Positions 12,701 to 21,270 of a DNA stretch of 64,000 nucleotides are shown here, piece after piece. The DNA comes from Paraescarpia echinospica. Its lineage: Eukaryota; Annelida; Polychaeta; Sabellida; Siboglinidae. Position 1 is the first letter of the stretch. Each line of letters starts with the position of its first letter. Both the position numbers and the translations under genes were made by a program. The stretch spans positions 16,140,915 to 16,204,914 of the forward strand of contig CM034534.1 in assembly GCA_020002185.1 (NCBI GenBank), read 5' to 3'. Below the pieces are notes generated by a model that made no database searches, was not told the origin of the DNA, and worked only from the letters and a program-made list of their open reading frames with translations.

Positions 12701-15700
12701 AACTCTGTCGTAATATGTATATATATATATATTTAGCACAAAGATATATTACATATCACATTCCTTATTTTGCTAAAACACGGCATAGAACATTAGTTGA
12801 ATAGACTTGTGGGCACTTGTGTCGAAACCGGACCCACCTCTATTTCGCCGTTATAACTTGATAGCCGTTTTCTTTTTTTTCTTTTTTCCGTGTTCCACAT
12901 GTCTCCCAAACGCAGCTACTGTTTGGGCGCCATGTTACATGAATTTATAGTATGTCGAAACTCCGCAAGGTGTCACCATTGGAGACACCGGGGATCCCGC
13001 GGGAATATTCCGTGATTGGACAACTGACAAGTGAGGTCATTCACGTTGTTCGATGGAGTTAATACCAAGAGGTAAATCTTAACCGGCCCTGGGCAACGCT
13101 AAGACGACTAAACGATGTTGCTACAAATGTTCGATTTTGCAGGAATATAAGTGACTTTGTGGTGTCATTTCACGCCGCTCACCGACGCTGAATGTATCGC
13201 GAAAGAACGTAAAAATGGGCGCGCGAAATACCTACGAGGCAACAATTTCGGCATATTTTGGGCGAGGACCCCCTCGCTTGTCATATACCAGGGGAAACAC
13301 TGCTTGGTTTCCCATTATCTTATATATGAACCTTGCAGTTGATTGAGATTACCCTTATTTCTTAATCTTACTCTTTTGGTTATAATAACGTTTAGTATCA
13401 CTCATTAACATTGCATTTTTATATTTCCCCTAAGTTGTTTGAGATGATCCCTTAATTGGCTAACATGGCTAACCGTTATAAGGCAGGAATCGATCTGGAA
13501 AAAGTCATCACATATAGAACTATGTACCTTTGAAATCTGATGTTCCCCAAATCTGCTGATTAAATTTATATTAATTAATTTGCATGATAGTATGATCGCC
13601 TAAATAACCTCGACAATGTCAACATTGTATTTTATAATATTAAGCATGTAATCGTGTTATTCTTTAACTTGTTTTGAATTCTATTCTGGACTGCCTATGC
13701 AACGTATTTCTGGGAACAAAATATATAACCATCAACATCAAAGTGCTCAGAAATGTTGAGGTTTTTTTTTCAAAATCTGTAAAGTTACAAAACTAGATAC
13801 ATTCAGGATAGGAGTGCCCCATTTTCACTGGACTGGACATGCTAATACAATCTACAGCTTCACGGATAGGGAGATTCTAACTGCGAAATACGAAGCAGCA
13901 GTTTGTGACATTATGTGACAGCAATTCACATACGCGAGAGCACCAAGAAAAAATATTCAGAGACCCATGTTGATTAAACATAAAAAAACTCATTGATACA
14001 CCGATGAACAGATGTATGGAATAGCCTCACTCAGTCTGTGGTTGAGATTGCATCGGTGCAGTGTTTTGAGAGGAAATTTGTTTATAAGTTGTGGGAAAAT
14101 CATCCAATTAAATTAGCCCAATTAAATGATACTACACAATAAGAGTTGTACATGTAAGACTAGAACATAGCATTGTCTTTTACCAAAGTTTATGACCCTG
14201 GGTGAAGGGGGCATTTGTAATGAATATTTGTGAGCCTTGGTGATGGAGACATGATTTATAAACGGGTTACCGTTTATAAACATGCTTTTAAAATGTTTAT
14301 TTTTAGTTCATAATGTACTCCCATTGTAATATTTAGCAAACACACATGAATTTAAAAACGTGCATATAGTGTACATGTATGGATGGATATTATTTTGTAT
14401 AGATATAAACGGATTGCACTTTGTTCGGCAGAAGGTGAATGTTGATGATGGGCGATAATACAGTGTCAGTGGCAACAAACGCTGTTCACGGTGCTTGACT
14501 AAAGCTTATAAGCAATGTCAACGACAGGCAAAGAGTACGCAAAGTACAATGGTATTGATTAGACTGTTCTCAGTGCCCAGTCATCAATGTAAGATGTGAT
14601 TTAAATAACTCCCATCGGGCCATTGTTCTGTCTGTTGTCCGCGCAGGCGTTATCTGTGTTCGGGGGCAGACTGGAGCAAACCGCAGCGCTATTTAGGCCT
14701 CAAAAGGCACAATATTTTTTATAGCGTAAATATGCTTGGGATGATATGGAATGATTTAATTATCGCATCAATGTGTCAAAAGTATCGTTAATAATGGCAA
14801 ATCGAGGTGGATCCGGATTCTGCACAGGTGTCTGTCAATGTCTAGATTTCTCAGACACGTTTTTGTATGCGTCTTTTGGGCACATGCGGTAAAAAAAGTA
14901 TGCGGCATTCCAGCGTACAACGCGTCCTTGACGTGCTCCAAGGGAATCCCCGATAAGGGTAACCCGACGATGACGATGATAAGGTTAAGGATGTCATTGT
15001 TGTTGTCATGATCATCGTAATAATTATTACAGTCATCATCATCGTCATCTTATTCATAATCATAATTATCTTCATCACTAAGATGGCGCCTTCATGTTCC
15101 TCCTCCGTATCAACCCATTTTAAACATTTATAATACTCATAATCAGCGTCTTCCTCATCATTACTAACATCATTATCAACAACACCGCCATCATAATCAT
15201 TATCCTAACCATCATCATCACCATCGTTAAAACCATTATCATCAGCAGAATCATCATCATCATTAAGATGGCCCCTTAATTGTCTTCATCTTCTTCGTCA
15301 TCATCGTCGTCATCATCGTCTTCATCGTTTTTATTAAATTACTGGTCGTTATTACATCACTGGTCGATTATTACATTACTGGTCGTTGTTACATTACTGG
15401 TAACGTGTTACATTACTGGTCCTTGTTAGTACTTTACTGGTTGATTATTACATTACTGGTTGTAACAGATGATCAAACAGTGTCAACGTCAATTGATAAA
15501 TGTTCGAAATTGTGCCATCCTGCAAAAGTTATACAATATCGATGGTGGATTATATCTACGTTACCTATATACTCATGACCATGTCAGGTACCTTTGGAAA
15601 GCGTACTGTCTCCCTATACATACGTGATACCACGGGGAGCTATCAAGTATAGAGTGAAGGTCAAACAAGGTCAGCACCAAATGATGAATGTTCAAAACTA

Positions 15701-18595
15701 CGCCATTCCGCAAACGTTGTACAATTACAATGTTCGCACATCTACTTTGTCAACATAGACCAGGCCATGTTATTCACCTATGCGTATTGTATCCCCGTCA
15801 AAATGAGGCATGACATATGGAGTTGTAAAGGTGGTCTAACTGTGAAGTGAAGGTTGAAAGTGAAGGTTGAGCATCAAAAGACACATCAACCACGTTTGAT
15901 GAGTATTGCAGACACTTTTGTTGTTCCTCACATCATGAAGCACTTAGTTAACTCCAACAGTGTTGGCCTCGTTTGGGACACGTATCTCGTCAGCAGAATC
16001 AAATAATCCACAAGAGAGAAGCGTGGTAACGTGGTAACGGATGGAACTGGAAATACTTCCATCGCGATGTTACCAACAAACATGACCTATTTGCATTTAT
16101 CTCCAATAAGGTTGCAAAGATCCACTATCCAGGTTGAAAGGAAGTGTTTGACATTTCAGGCACCTCAGCTGTCATCAGTAGGTGCAACACTTACATGCTA
16201 CATCCAGTATGACCATGAGGAACCTGACACGCAACTGTTGAAAGTTATGCAAAATGATTTTGGAAAAGGGATAAAAACCATGCTTGATACGTAATGTAGA
16301 CACGTGTGCCCTTGTATTTCCGATCGTTAGGAGTTAAAACTTATGAGATTGTCACTTTTATATCCAATTGCATACATTTGGATAGCCTTTGGGACAGGCA
16401 ATAACATCCGTCATACTCTCGGAAAAACCCAGTCCACGTCTTTGCAAGTTTTCAATAGCATGGGAAACCTAAAGTTCATACCACAAAGGAACGACAGCAT
16501 TAATGCATTCATTTGGATCTGCATTCGCGACACTTCAACTCCTGGAATACATCACCATTGTCCTCTGTGGCTAGAGTTGCATCGAGAAAATGAAAGTGAT
16601 ATTCTGCCATAGAAATAATATCATTAAGATATTCCAACAACACAGGGAGCTCTATAGCGGTATTCAGGGTGTATAGCATAACAAGCTTTTTTCAGTTCGC
16701 TAATAAACCAGTGGGCTGGTCAACCATGCTCACTACTCCACGTTGTATCTCATTTTGACGAGGAGACAATATGCTTTCCAAAAATATATGACGTTTTATT
16801 TTGGCATTAAATAAAGTAGATATACAACCATTGTAATTTTAACGCGTTTACTTTTGATAGTGACCTTGTTTGACCTTGGATTCTGCAACATTTGGCTGTC
16901 TTACGACAGGCATCGTTGTGATGGGGCTTTCAAATGATATACCATAAATATGGAGTTTTGTAAGGGGAGTGGCATTTAAGTCGGTCTGTTAGATAGTGCC
17001 TACCGCTCGCCTATTCAGGAGACGTAAACGCAAATCGTGATGTTATATTGGTCAGGGCTATATTCATGCGACACATCTGTATACTATAATTTGTTCACTT
17101 ACGTAATCATAACCAGATACCCTGAAGACGCGTTTGGACACATCATTTTGACTGTTTGGATGTTTACAATTCGAGATATCCAGAAATGTATTATTACAGT
17201 TTTAATGGCGATAAATAATTCGCACATTAATGTGTTTATACAAACACGTTCAAGGGTTCCCGGGTGGCACCAGTCGGATTATTGACCTAGAAGGTTAGGT
17301 CTCAAAAATGCAAAAAAAAATCATCGTGCAGACCCCAATGCACGCTTCACAGGTCAACACCGGAACTAAGGAGTATATTTTAATAACTGGAAACGCGGAG
17401 GTCGCTTTTCTGCACCTTTGCTTAACCACAAATTTGACATTGTACTTAAAATGTATACATCATTCCACACACCTGTTCACATTTGTTGAAAACCAACAAT
17501 CGGAAGACGTCCAAGTCAGTCTTCATAAGTAACGCACGTTCTGTTTTATCGTGAATGATCTGATGAAGTGTACGGATGTTCTGCATCTGTTGCTTATGCA
17601 GCACTTCTGTTTCGGCGACAACGTGATCAGCGTGTTCGCCAATGATGCACAGTGTACATACATCAATCTTGCATGTCTGACAGAAGTAACGAATGACCTC
17701 ATCCGGGTGAATCTGAGCAAAGACGGTAACACGTATGTGAAAATCAATGCAACAGAACACTGATTGGCTTATGTAGTATGGCGCTCGCAATAAAAAAGAT
17801 TTGTATGTTTTGCAAAGATGGATATTTGTATTGCCATTCGGGATCCGTTGGGAAAATGTGTTATCTTAACATGTCCTATGGAAACTGTCATAGATTACAC
17901 ACAAGCGTTGAAAAACCACTTCAGCCCTCCTAAAAATGTATCACACCAATGATTATTGTTAATCATCACATCCGATAAAACCATTTGTTAAACCGATAAG
18001 TAAAATATCAGGTATAATGGTGGGCTATTATATGTGTCTTATACCTGTAAAAGCCACAGGCTCTAATATATTTCTACATTTCAAAATTCACACGCACCTT
18101 ACACTTCGTCCACGCTGACGTCAAACATTGTAGCGCTGGCTTGTCAACGACAACATGGTCCTTGAAGACTGGGTTAGCCACGTGCTTAAGCAAACATCCC
18201 TCGCAGTAATTTACATTGCATTTAATGCAGTACACCGTCGCAACGACCCTCGTTTTCAGCGACTGGCACGGATTACACAAACTACTTGAGGCACGGTTCT
18301 GTATAGCCATCTTTCGGAATGTGACTTCCATTGTTTTCATCCTGAAGTCATTATGTAACCCAGCAATGCCTGTCACCGGAATCGGTGTTACTTCTCGGCA
18401 TATGGGACAAGGTAGACAATTTGACGAGGATCGACCCTCTTGTTGGTTAGAGAGGTGATACTTCTGAAGACACTCCTCGCAGAAGCTGTGACCACATTGG
18501 AGAAGCTTCGGGTTGCAACATGATTCATAACAGATCATGCATTGGAGAAGTTCAATGAGTGAATCATCATCTTGTCGACTGGTCTGTGCAGCCAT
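1907..18595 (-). CDS. TRIM-type RING E3 ubiquitin ligase with C-terminal RRM-like domain (gene, at least 5 exons, 3' end not found)
   Basis: A minus-strand gene with exons 18595-18098, 17712-17473, 3804-3637, 3150-2946 and 2122-1907. Every junction has GT/AG and compatible phase (0, 0, 0, 1). The order is RING (about residues 19-66), B-box 1 (107-147), B-box 2 (165-196), coiled coil, linker, and an RRM-like domain. RING/B-box/coiled-coil proteins are E3 ubiquitin ligases that dimerise through the coiled coil; the C-terminal domain normally chooses the target. Here it is an RRM of the kind that opens PARP10/14-type proteins, which suggests RNA or PARP-pathway partners (inference). The start is the ATG at 18595, just before the RING, and a likely splice acceptor lies upstream at about 18,650. 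Intron 2 is 13.7 kb and filled with transposons. No stop codon was found after exon 5, so the gene continues left. The link across intron 2 rests on phase and on domain order, not on transcript evidence. Confidence 0.75.
2152..2211. repeat. Short foldback
   Basis: AAAAGTGAAACT, then a centre around AGCTTCAGCT, then AGTTTCACTTTT: an inverted repeat with arms of about 22 bp, 30 bases from the exon 5 acceptor of the TRIM gene. Probably a tiny MITE remnant. Confidence 0.7.
2946..3150 (-). CDS. TRIM exon 4: linker between coiled coil and RRM
   Basis: 68 codons plus one base. The acceptor is GTCCACGTAG; the proposed donor CGAG|GTCTGT is weak, but it gives exactly the phase that exon 5 needs. Translation includes 'VAKNDELIKRMQTV' and 'ADLSFEMMFQEGQQRLNVG', the type of segment found after the coiled coil in invertebrate RING/B-box proteins. 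No named domain. Confidence 0.65.
3637..3804 (-). CDS. TRIM exon 3: coiled coil
   Basis: 56 codons, acceptor CACGTACAG, donor GTAAAT, phase 0 to phase 0. Translation is strongly helical with heptad-like spacing: 'KGKASQMIASVNKQETDLL', then 'RELRQTRDKTLRPLEKDLK', the usual TRIM coiled-coil character. It lies 13.7 kb downstream of exon 2, beyond the transposon-rich intron. Assignment to the same gene rests on strand, order and phase. Confidence 0.72.
3841..3895. repeat. (CACA/CACC)n microsatellite
   Basis: Imperfect CA-rich simple repeat 37 bp upstream (in gene sense) of TRIM exon 3. Confidence 0.9.
3950..4560 (+). repeat. Dispersed repeat copy A, with GATGAT-rich core
   Basis: The block (outer part around 'CAACACATTGCAGGTCATC', GATGAT-rich core at 4025-4240, inner part around 'TATATGTCGGCAAACAATAG' at 4441-4460) is repeated in inverted orientation at about 11.07-11.88 kb and, for its core, again at 14.9-15.3 kb. 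Probably the end of a transposon. Confidence 0.75.
4598..4856. repeat. Cluster of palindromic ACCATGGT motifs (left)
   Basis: More than ten copies of (G)ACCATGGT(C) or close variants, spaced about 15-40 bp apart, interleaved with TACACGTGAC and GTCGACCATGG. Such subterminal motif clusters are typical binding-site arrays at transposon ends. A matching cluster lies at 5.59-5.82 kb. Confidence 0.8.
4870..5035. repeat. (TA)n with 70-bp imperfect tandem duplication
   Basis: 'GAAACTCAG(C/T)(T/C)AGTCATATA', then (TA)n, then 'TAGCTAGCATGTTTTT' and 'GTGTGTTGAT', present twice with slightly different TA lengths. Confidence 0.85.
5588..5818. repeat. Cluster of palindromic ACCATGGT motifs (right)
   Basis: Second cluster of the palindrome, with GACCATGGTCGATCATGG-type spacing. 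Together with the left cluster it brackets about 0.75 kb of otherwise featureless sequence (5.03-5.59 kb), probably the two ends of one non-autonomous element. Confidence 0.75.
6040..6665 (-). pseudogene. Decayed integrase-type transposon ORF
   Basis: Reading minus-strand frames together, about 6,540-6,660 gives a DDE-integrase C-terminal segment: 'WVRELPLYNAILNKD', then 'EELGWKSPFEI', then 'RDNMNRFKREGG', interrupted by stops and frame changes. The pattern (short N-x-T-x-H-like helix, then 'G.SPFE..YGRK') is that of Ty3/Ginger/KRBA2-type integrases common in invertebrates. The next minus-strand frame (6,055-6,432, 'FHIPVKMDWFNFNHLG') may be its continuation but is not recognised. Not functional. 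Confidence 0.5.
6670..7960. other. No gene; degenerate 'GATGATCCCTTAATT' repeats
   Basis: From about 7.33 kb the + strand holds a degenerate series built on a motif like 'GA(T/G)AT(G/T)A(C/T)CCCTTAATT' every 40-80 bp. Part of it (7,620-7,790) matches 11.75-11.88 kb, and a shorter stretch recurs at 13.34-13.46 kb. The GATGATCCC/ACAATGTGTTGATATG block ties it to the inverted repeats at 3.95 and 11.8 kb. Confidence 0.55.
7975..8018 (+). repeat. Inverted repeat, left copy (flanks PIF1 exons)
   Basis: The core GTGCGCTCGCGTC(A/G)TTCTG plus TCTGTTTACGTTCTA is present here and in reverse complement at 10,961-11,004, about 90% identical over 44 bp. The helicase coding similarity stops right at this repeat. 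Confidence 0.8.
9275..9330. repeat. (GT/GC)n microsatellite
   Basis: GTGTGTGTGTGC(GTGC)n run. Confidence 0.9.
9693..9778. repeat. (GT/GC)n microsatellite in the PIF1 intron
   Basis: (GT)n followed by (GC/GT) and GTGTACGC variants, inside the intron between PIF1 exons A and B. Confidence 0.9.
10961..11004 (-). repeat. Inverted repeat, right copy (flanks PIF1 exons)
   Basis: Reverse complement of 7,975-8,018. The pair encloses 3.0 kb that contains all recognised PIF1 exons, so it may mark the ends of the element or an older boundary. Confidence 0.8.
11070..11880 (-). repeat. Dispersed repeat copy B (inverted relative to copy A)
   Basis: Reverse complement of the block at 3,950-4,560, in the same order: 'CTATTGTTTGCCGACATATA' (11,171-11,190), then CATCATC-rich sequence (11,440-11,700), then 'CATTCTTTTTACGAGATGA' and 'CACAATGTGTTGATATGATC'. 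The two copies frame about 7 kb holding the integrase and PIF1 remnants. Confidence 0.75.
11333..11397. repeat. Nested palindrome
   Basis: ATGTTCACCCTTATAACCGC and TAGC are mirrored by GCTAGCGGTTATAAGGGTGA and ACAT, and between them sits a second palindrome, CATGCTGG-AT-GCCAGCATG. It lies inside repeat copy B and is absent from copy A, so it was inserted or formed there. Confidence 0.9.
11990..12135. repeat. About 45-bp degenerate tandem repeat
   Basis: 'GGTTTCCACT(C/T)TACCA(G/C)' and 'TGGTACTCAGT(A/T)GAGGT' recur two to three times. Confidence 0.7.
12206..12345 (-). mobile_element. SINE copy 1 (3' part only)
   Basis: Matches the tail and body of the tRNA-derived SINE seen complete at 48.9-49.2 kb: on + 'TTCTTATATAGCGCAGTATC', 'CAAAGCGCTTTACACTTTAC', 'ACCACCATCTCGACTT'. 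The tRNA-derived head is missing. The end 'AAAGCGC...CGCTATATAAGAA' (minus) resembles tails shared with L2/CR1-type LINEs. Confidence 0.75.
12350..12900. other. No gene seen
   Basis: AT-rich, no recognisable coding similarity; a short (TA)n at 12,717-12,731. Confidence 0.5.
12919..12932 (-). other. Possible tRNA-Lys primer binding site of a decayed LTR retrotransposon
   Basis: On the minus strand TGGCGCCCAAACAG follows ...TGTAACA. TGGCGCCCxAACAG is the form of a tRNA-Lys primer binding site directly after an LTR ending in CA. The LTR would then lie from 12,933 rightward; a TATATAAG on the minus strand at about 13,320-13,328 would fit its promoter. No gag/pol remnant or second LTR was seen, so this is tentative. 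Confidence 0.3.
13350..14840. other. No gene seen
   Basis: Low-complexity AT-rich sequence; 13,340-13,460 resembles the 'GATGATCCCTTAATT' family of 7.3-7.9 kb. No coding similarity. Confidence 0.5.
14890..15310 (-). repeat. Dispersed repeat copy C, CATCAT-rich
   Basis: Shares with copies A and B the series 'AAGGTTAAGGATGTCATTGT', 'CTTCATCACTAAGATGGCGC', 'TTACTAACATCATTATCAAC'. Same orientation as copy B. Confidence 0.7.
15338..15465. repeat. About 20-bp minisatellite, roughly 7 copies
   Basis: '(A)TTACATTACTGGTCGTT' and variants in tandem; each copy keeps TTACTGGT. Confidence 0.9.
15470..17000 (+). mobile_element. Decayed DNA transposon with long inverted repeats
   Basis: Left arms (about 15,470-15,660 and 15,661-15,840, two related tandem segments with 'GGTCAAACAAGGTCA', 'ACATCTACTTTGTC', 'GTATCCCCGTCAAAATGAG') are matched in reverse complement at 16,710-16,870 ('CTCATTTTGACGAGGAGACA', 'AAAGTAGATATACAACC', 'TGACCTTGTTTGACCTT'). 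Between them lies the remnant ORF at 15.9-16.6 kb. The arms plus ORF look like one degenerate element; the exact ends are unclear. Confidence 0.6.
15890..16612 (+). pseudogene. Remnant of a multicopy metazoan ORF (HEE(A/P)DT motif protein)
   Basis: Fragments in changing frames read 'VGLVWDTYLVSRIK', 'STREKRGNV', 'IQYDHEEPDTQLL', 'FGKGIKTML', 'PIAYIWIAFGTGNNIRH' and 'LGKTQSTSLQVFNSM'. The order matches a large uncharacterised protein family seen in many copies in cnidarian, mollusc and deuterostome genomes, with VWDTY, REKRG, C.HEEADTR and D-W-V-A-F-G-T-G motifs (from memory of the family). Expected segments such as the VDTDV and CDT motifs are lost or degraded, and there are stops and frameshifts. 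Conserved acidic residues suggest a nuclease-like fold (inference). Confidence 0.6.
17473..17712 (-). CDS. TRIM exon 2: B-box 2 and start of coiled coil
   Basis: 80 codons, acceptor TTTGCTCAG, donor GTGTGT, phase 0 on both sides. The exon opens 'IHPDEVIRYFCQTC', so joining it to exon 1 makes C-K-I-H, the C-x2-H that starts a B-box 2. The rest (C-x2-C, C-x2-C, 'GEHADH') is complete. The second half is helical and charged ('LHKQQMQNIRTLHQII'), the start of the coiled coil. Confidence 0.88.
18098..18595 (-). CDS. TRIM exon 1: RING finger and B-box 1
   Basis: 166 codons from ATG 18595. The RING is C3HC4: 'CMICYESC', then 'LLQCGHSFCEECL', closed by 'CPIC'. B-box 1 runs 'LCNPC' ... 'VYCIKC' ... 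'YCEGCLLKHV' ... 'FKDH'. The final codons are Cys-Lys, immediately followed by donor GTGCGT; that Cys is the first zinc ligand of B-box 2. All RING zinc ligands are intact, so E2 binding is expected. Confidence 0.88.
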
Positions 18596-18599
18596 GACG

Positions 18600-19020
18600 G
18601 TTTGACGGCGGTGTCGCTTGAACACTCGAAAGCAGGTGGGTAATGCTAACCTGAAGAAACATATTAGGAAACATAACACAGTACACACTTACACAAACTT
18701 TTGTGACTTGACTGGTGGGGTTTTGAACTTTTACGATAAAACATCATGAAATAAAAACTGAAGGAAAACTAGTACGTCATTTACCGTATGTAGCCCTAGG
18801 CAAAGTGTAGCTAAAGCTGCACTTGCGAGCACCAGCTGCAGCGTCACTGACAAAATAATCCTCAGTTCAAACTTCCGCACCTCACGCCTCCAACACACCA
18901 ACTGGAAAAAAACCCAGCACCGCTCGCCAACCCGTCTCCCGACTATGCCTCGCGCATGCATCAGTGCCCACTGGGTGCTTTTGGGTGAGATTTACGCGAG
19001 CCTGTGTTGCGCTATCGGAC
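18600..19020 (-). promoter_or_regulatory. Likely 5' UTR and promoter region of the TRIM-RRM gene
   Basis: Minus-strand acceptor TATGTTTCTTCAG before about 18,650 and a donor-like CATACG|GTAAATG at about 18,786 suggest a noncoding first exon. Sequence at 18,840-19,020 is CpG-richer than its surroundings and holds an NRF1-like GCGCATGC. No TATA box was identified. Confidence 0.35.
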
Positions 19021-19024
19021 CACT

Positions 19025-19860
19025 GAAGTTAGCACTCACTGCGTACGCATTGTTTATTTAGCGCATATTGTAAAACAAATGTGTTATACTACACATGTGG
19101 TGTGCTCAAATAACAGATGCTGAAATCTGAACATCGTGCAGCATTATAGACCTCCCCCTAACAAGAAGAGACCGCTGATGCATGGGCTGTAACAGAACTC
19201 GTAACATGCACTGTAACGGTGGATTGACTCAAAAAATTTGGTTACCCATGCGCGTCCAAACAACGAGGGAAAGGTTGTGTTTAACGGGGCCCTGAATAGA
19301 TTGCGCTATTCCATGGCAGGAGTATCTTGTCGGCCGACGCTTGGCATCTGCGGCTATTTATAGAGCAGTCTGGCGCAGGCGATATTTCGTGTACTACTCT
19401 ACTCGGTAACCCCCCCCCCTCCCTATTCCCGGTGTATCTGTGTTATGTTCATGCAGCCCTTTCTCTGTTTGTACTAAATTTACGCCAACTATTAGGTAGA
19501 TTGGTATTGGGCAATCAAATTTATTAACACAGGGATTGCCACTGTGCACATATAGTATATACAATAGTCAACATATTGTGCACAGCCAGGTACATCCAGA
19601 TTACAGATTGATAGACCACACATGTTATGTACGACACATTTTTGTACATATATAATAATCATACTTCTTCAATGTTGCTAGTAATTTACCAAAAAACCCT
19701 TGATTGCTGTTATATTAAATTACAGCATATACCGACTGTCATATGTTTACAGTATATAAAACACAAGGGGAAAGATACCCGGTGTGCAGACTGCACACCT
19801 TTCTATAGTACTGGCTACAGTAATTCCAACTTGATATATACAAAAGTGGGGGGTAAAACT
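19025..19860. other. No gene seen
   Basis: No coding similarity recognised; a run of C at 19,410-19,418 is the only notable feature. Confidence 0.5.
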
Positions 19861-19879
19861 CCCTGGCCTCCCATGTTCG

Positions 19880-21270
19880 CATGTGGTGGCCACCACCCCC
19901 ACTAAATGGTTTACTCCTTACATAAGCGTAGAAACTCTTGCTATCATTTTTTGTATATCATTCACCAATTTTTGCTCAAAAGTTTGTTTGGATTTTCGAA
20001 TTCCGGTTGTAGCTAGGTTGAGGGCCTCTTTGTAGTTGTTATAGTCTTCTATATTTCCATCTCCACATAATTTGTTTGTAAGAAATCTTTACTATAACTT
20101 CTTTTGATAGGTGTTTCTTCCTAGATCGTTTCCCTTGCTTTTTTTAGGGGAACAAATATTTCAATAATGCCCTCAATATCATCTTTCAAAATAGTCCAAC
20201 ATTATGTTGCTGTCTTGTCCTTCATTAAGTTAGTCCAATCTATGTGTGCTAAATATTTTCTCATCTGTTTATATTTGCGTTTGTTTCTCCTCCATCGCTT
20301 TTTACCAGTATTACCTGATTGTACTTTTATACTAAAATGGATCTGGTTAAGATCACTAGATCCCAAAGGTTCATGTCTTTTAACATTATGAACTAATTCG
20401 TTTTGAGGAGAGAACACCGAATCCAACACATTCCCACCTCTGGTTTGTTCCAAAACATGTAGGTTAAGGAAACTGTCCTGTATTAGAGGTAGAAACTGTT
20501 GGTCACCACCTCCATCATTCTCTAGTGATTTTCACTGAATATGTCCATGATTAAAATCACCCATTATAACACATTCCCCTTCACTCATCTCCTTTGTAGC
20601 ACTGTGCATTTTACATCATCTTCTTTTCTTATGTTAGGACTATGATAAACTAGTCCTATTGTTAATGTTGAGTTTCTGGTAACTATGTTGCACCAAATAA
20701 CTTCCTTGCAATCTGCTTCCCTTTTCATATGCCTGTATGGATTCTTTAATATACAGAATGACCCTGCCTCCCCTTCTCTCGTCTGTCCTTTCTAAACATG
20801 ACATTACCCGATAGAGCTAATTCAGCATCTAACATGTCTTTATGTGCCCATGATTCTGTGATGCTTATTATATCGGGGTCTATATCCGCTATCATGATGT
20901 TTCTCTTATTTACTATGCTTCTGGCATTTAAACATACACATCTAAGTTCATTTTTATGGATATTTGGTGAACCTTTCCTTGTAGATTGGTTTGTACTATT
21001 TCTTTGAGGTGGCTCTACGTATCCCCCCGTGCATCTAGTGTAAATACTCAACTGTACCTGTACCTTCACCTACGCACCTAATGAACTCGCTCCCTAGAAC
21101 TGCTGCTCCTTTTCCTGTCAGATGTAGCCCATCACTCATAAACAGATCTTCTCTCCCTACAAAGCTTGCCCACACGTCTACGAAGCCAACTCTTTCCTCC
21201 ATACATAACTTCTGTACCAGTGTGTCATGTCATCAGGTCTGGGGTCAATTACATTGCAATTACTATTACT
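19880..21270 (-). mobile_element. CR1-like LINE: SGNH-esterase end of ORF1 and endonuclease region of ORF2, degraded
   Basis: Minus strand. At 21,200-21,060 frames join to 'VDVWASFVGREDLFMSDGLH' and 'LTGKGAAVLGSEFIRCV', the C-terminus of an SGNH/GDSL hydrolase with its D-x-x-H block (DGLH), as in ORF1 of some CR1/L2 elements. ORF2 follows: 'RCVCLNARSIVNKRN', 'IDPDIISITESWAH', 'GNVMFRKDRREKGRQG', then (after frame changes) 'ECVIMGDFNHGHI', and 'LHVLEQTRGGNVLD', 'GSSDLNQIHFSI' (20,453-20,202), with 'SKSFYAYVRSK' near 19,920 at the link to the reverse transcriptase. 'TESW' keeps the catalytic Glu. The RT domain itself is absent, so the copy is 3'-truncated or rearranged, and multiple frameshifts make it inactive. 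Confidence 0.8.
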
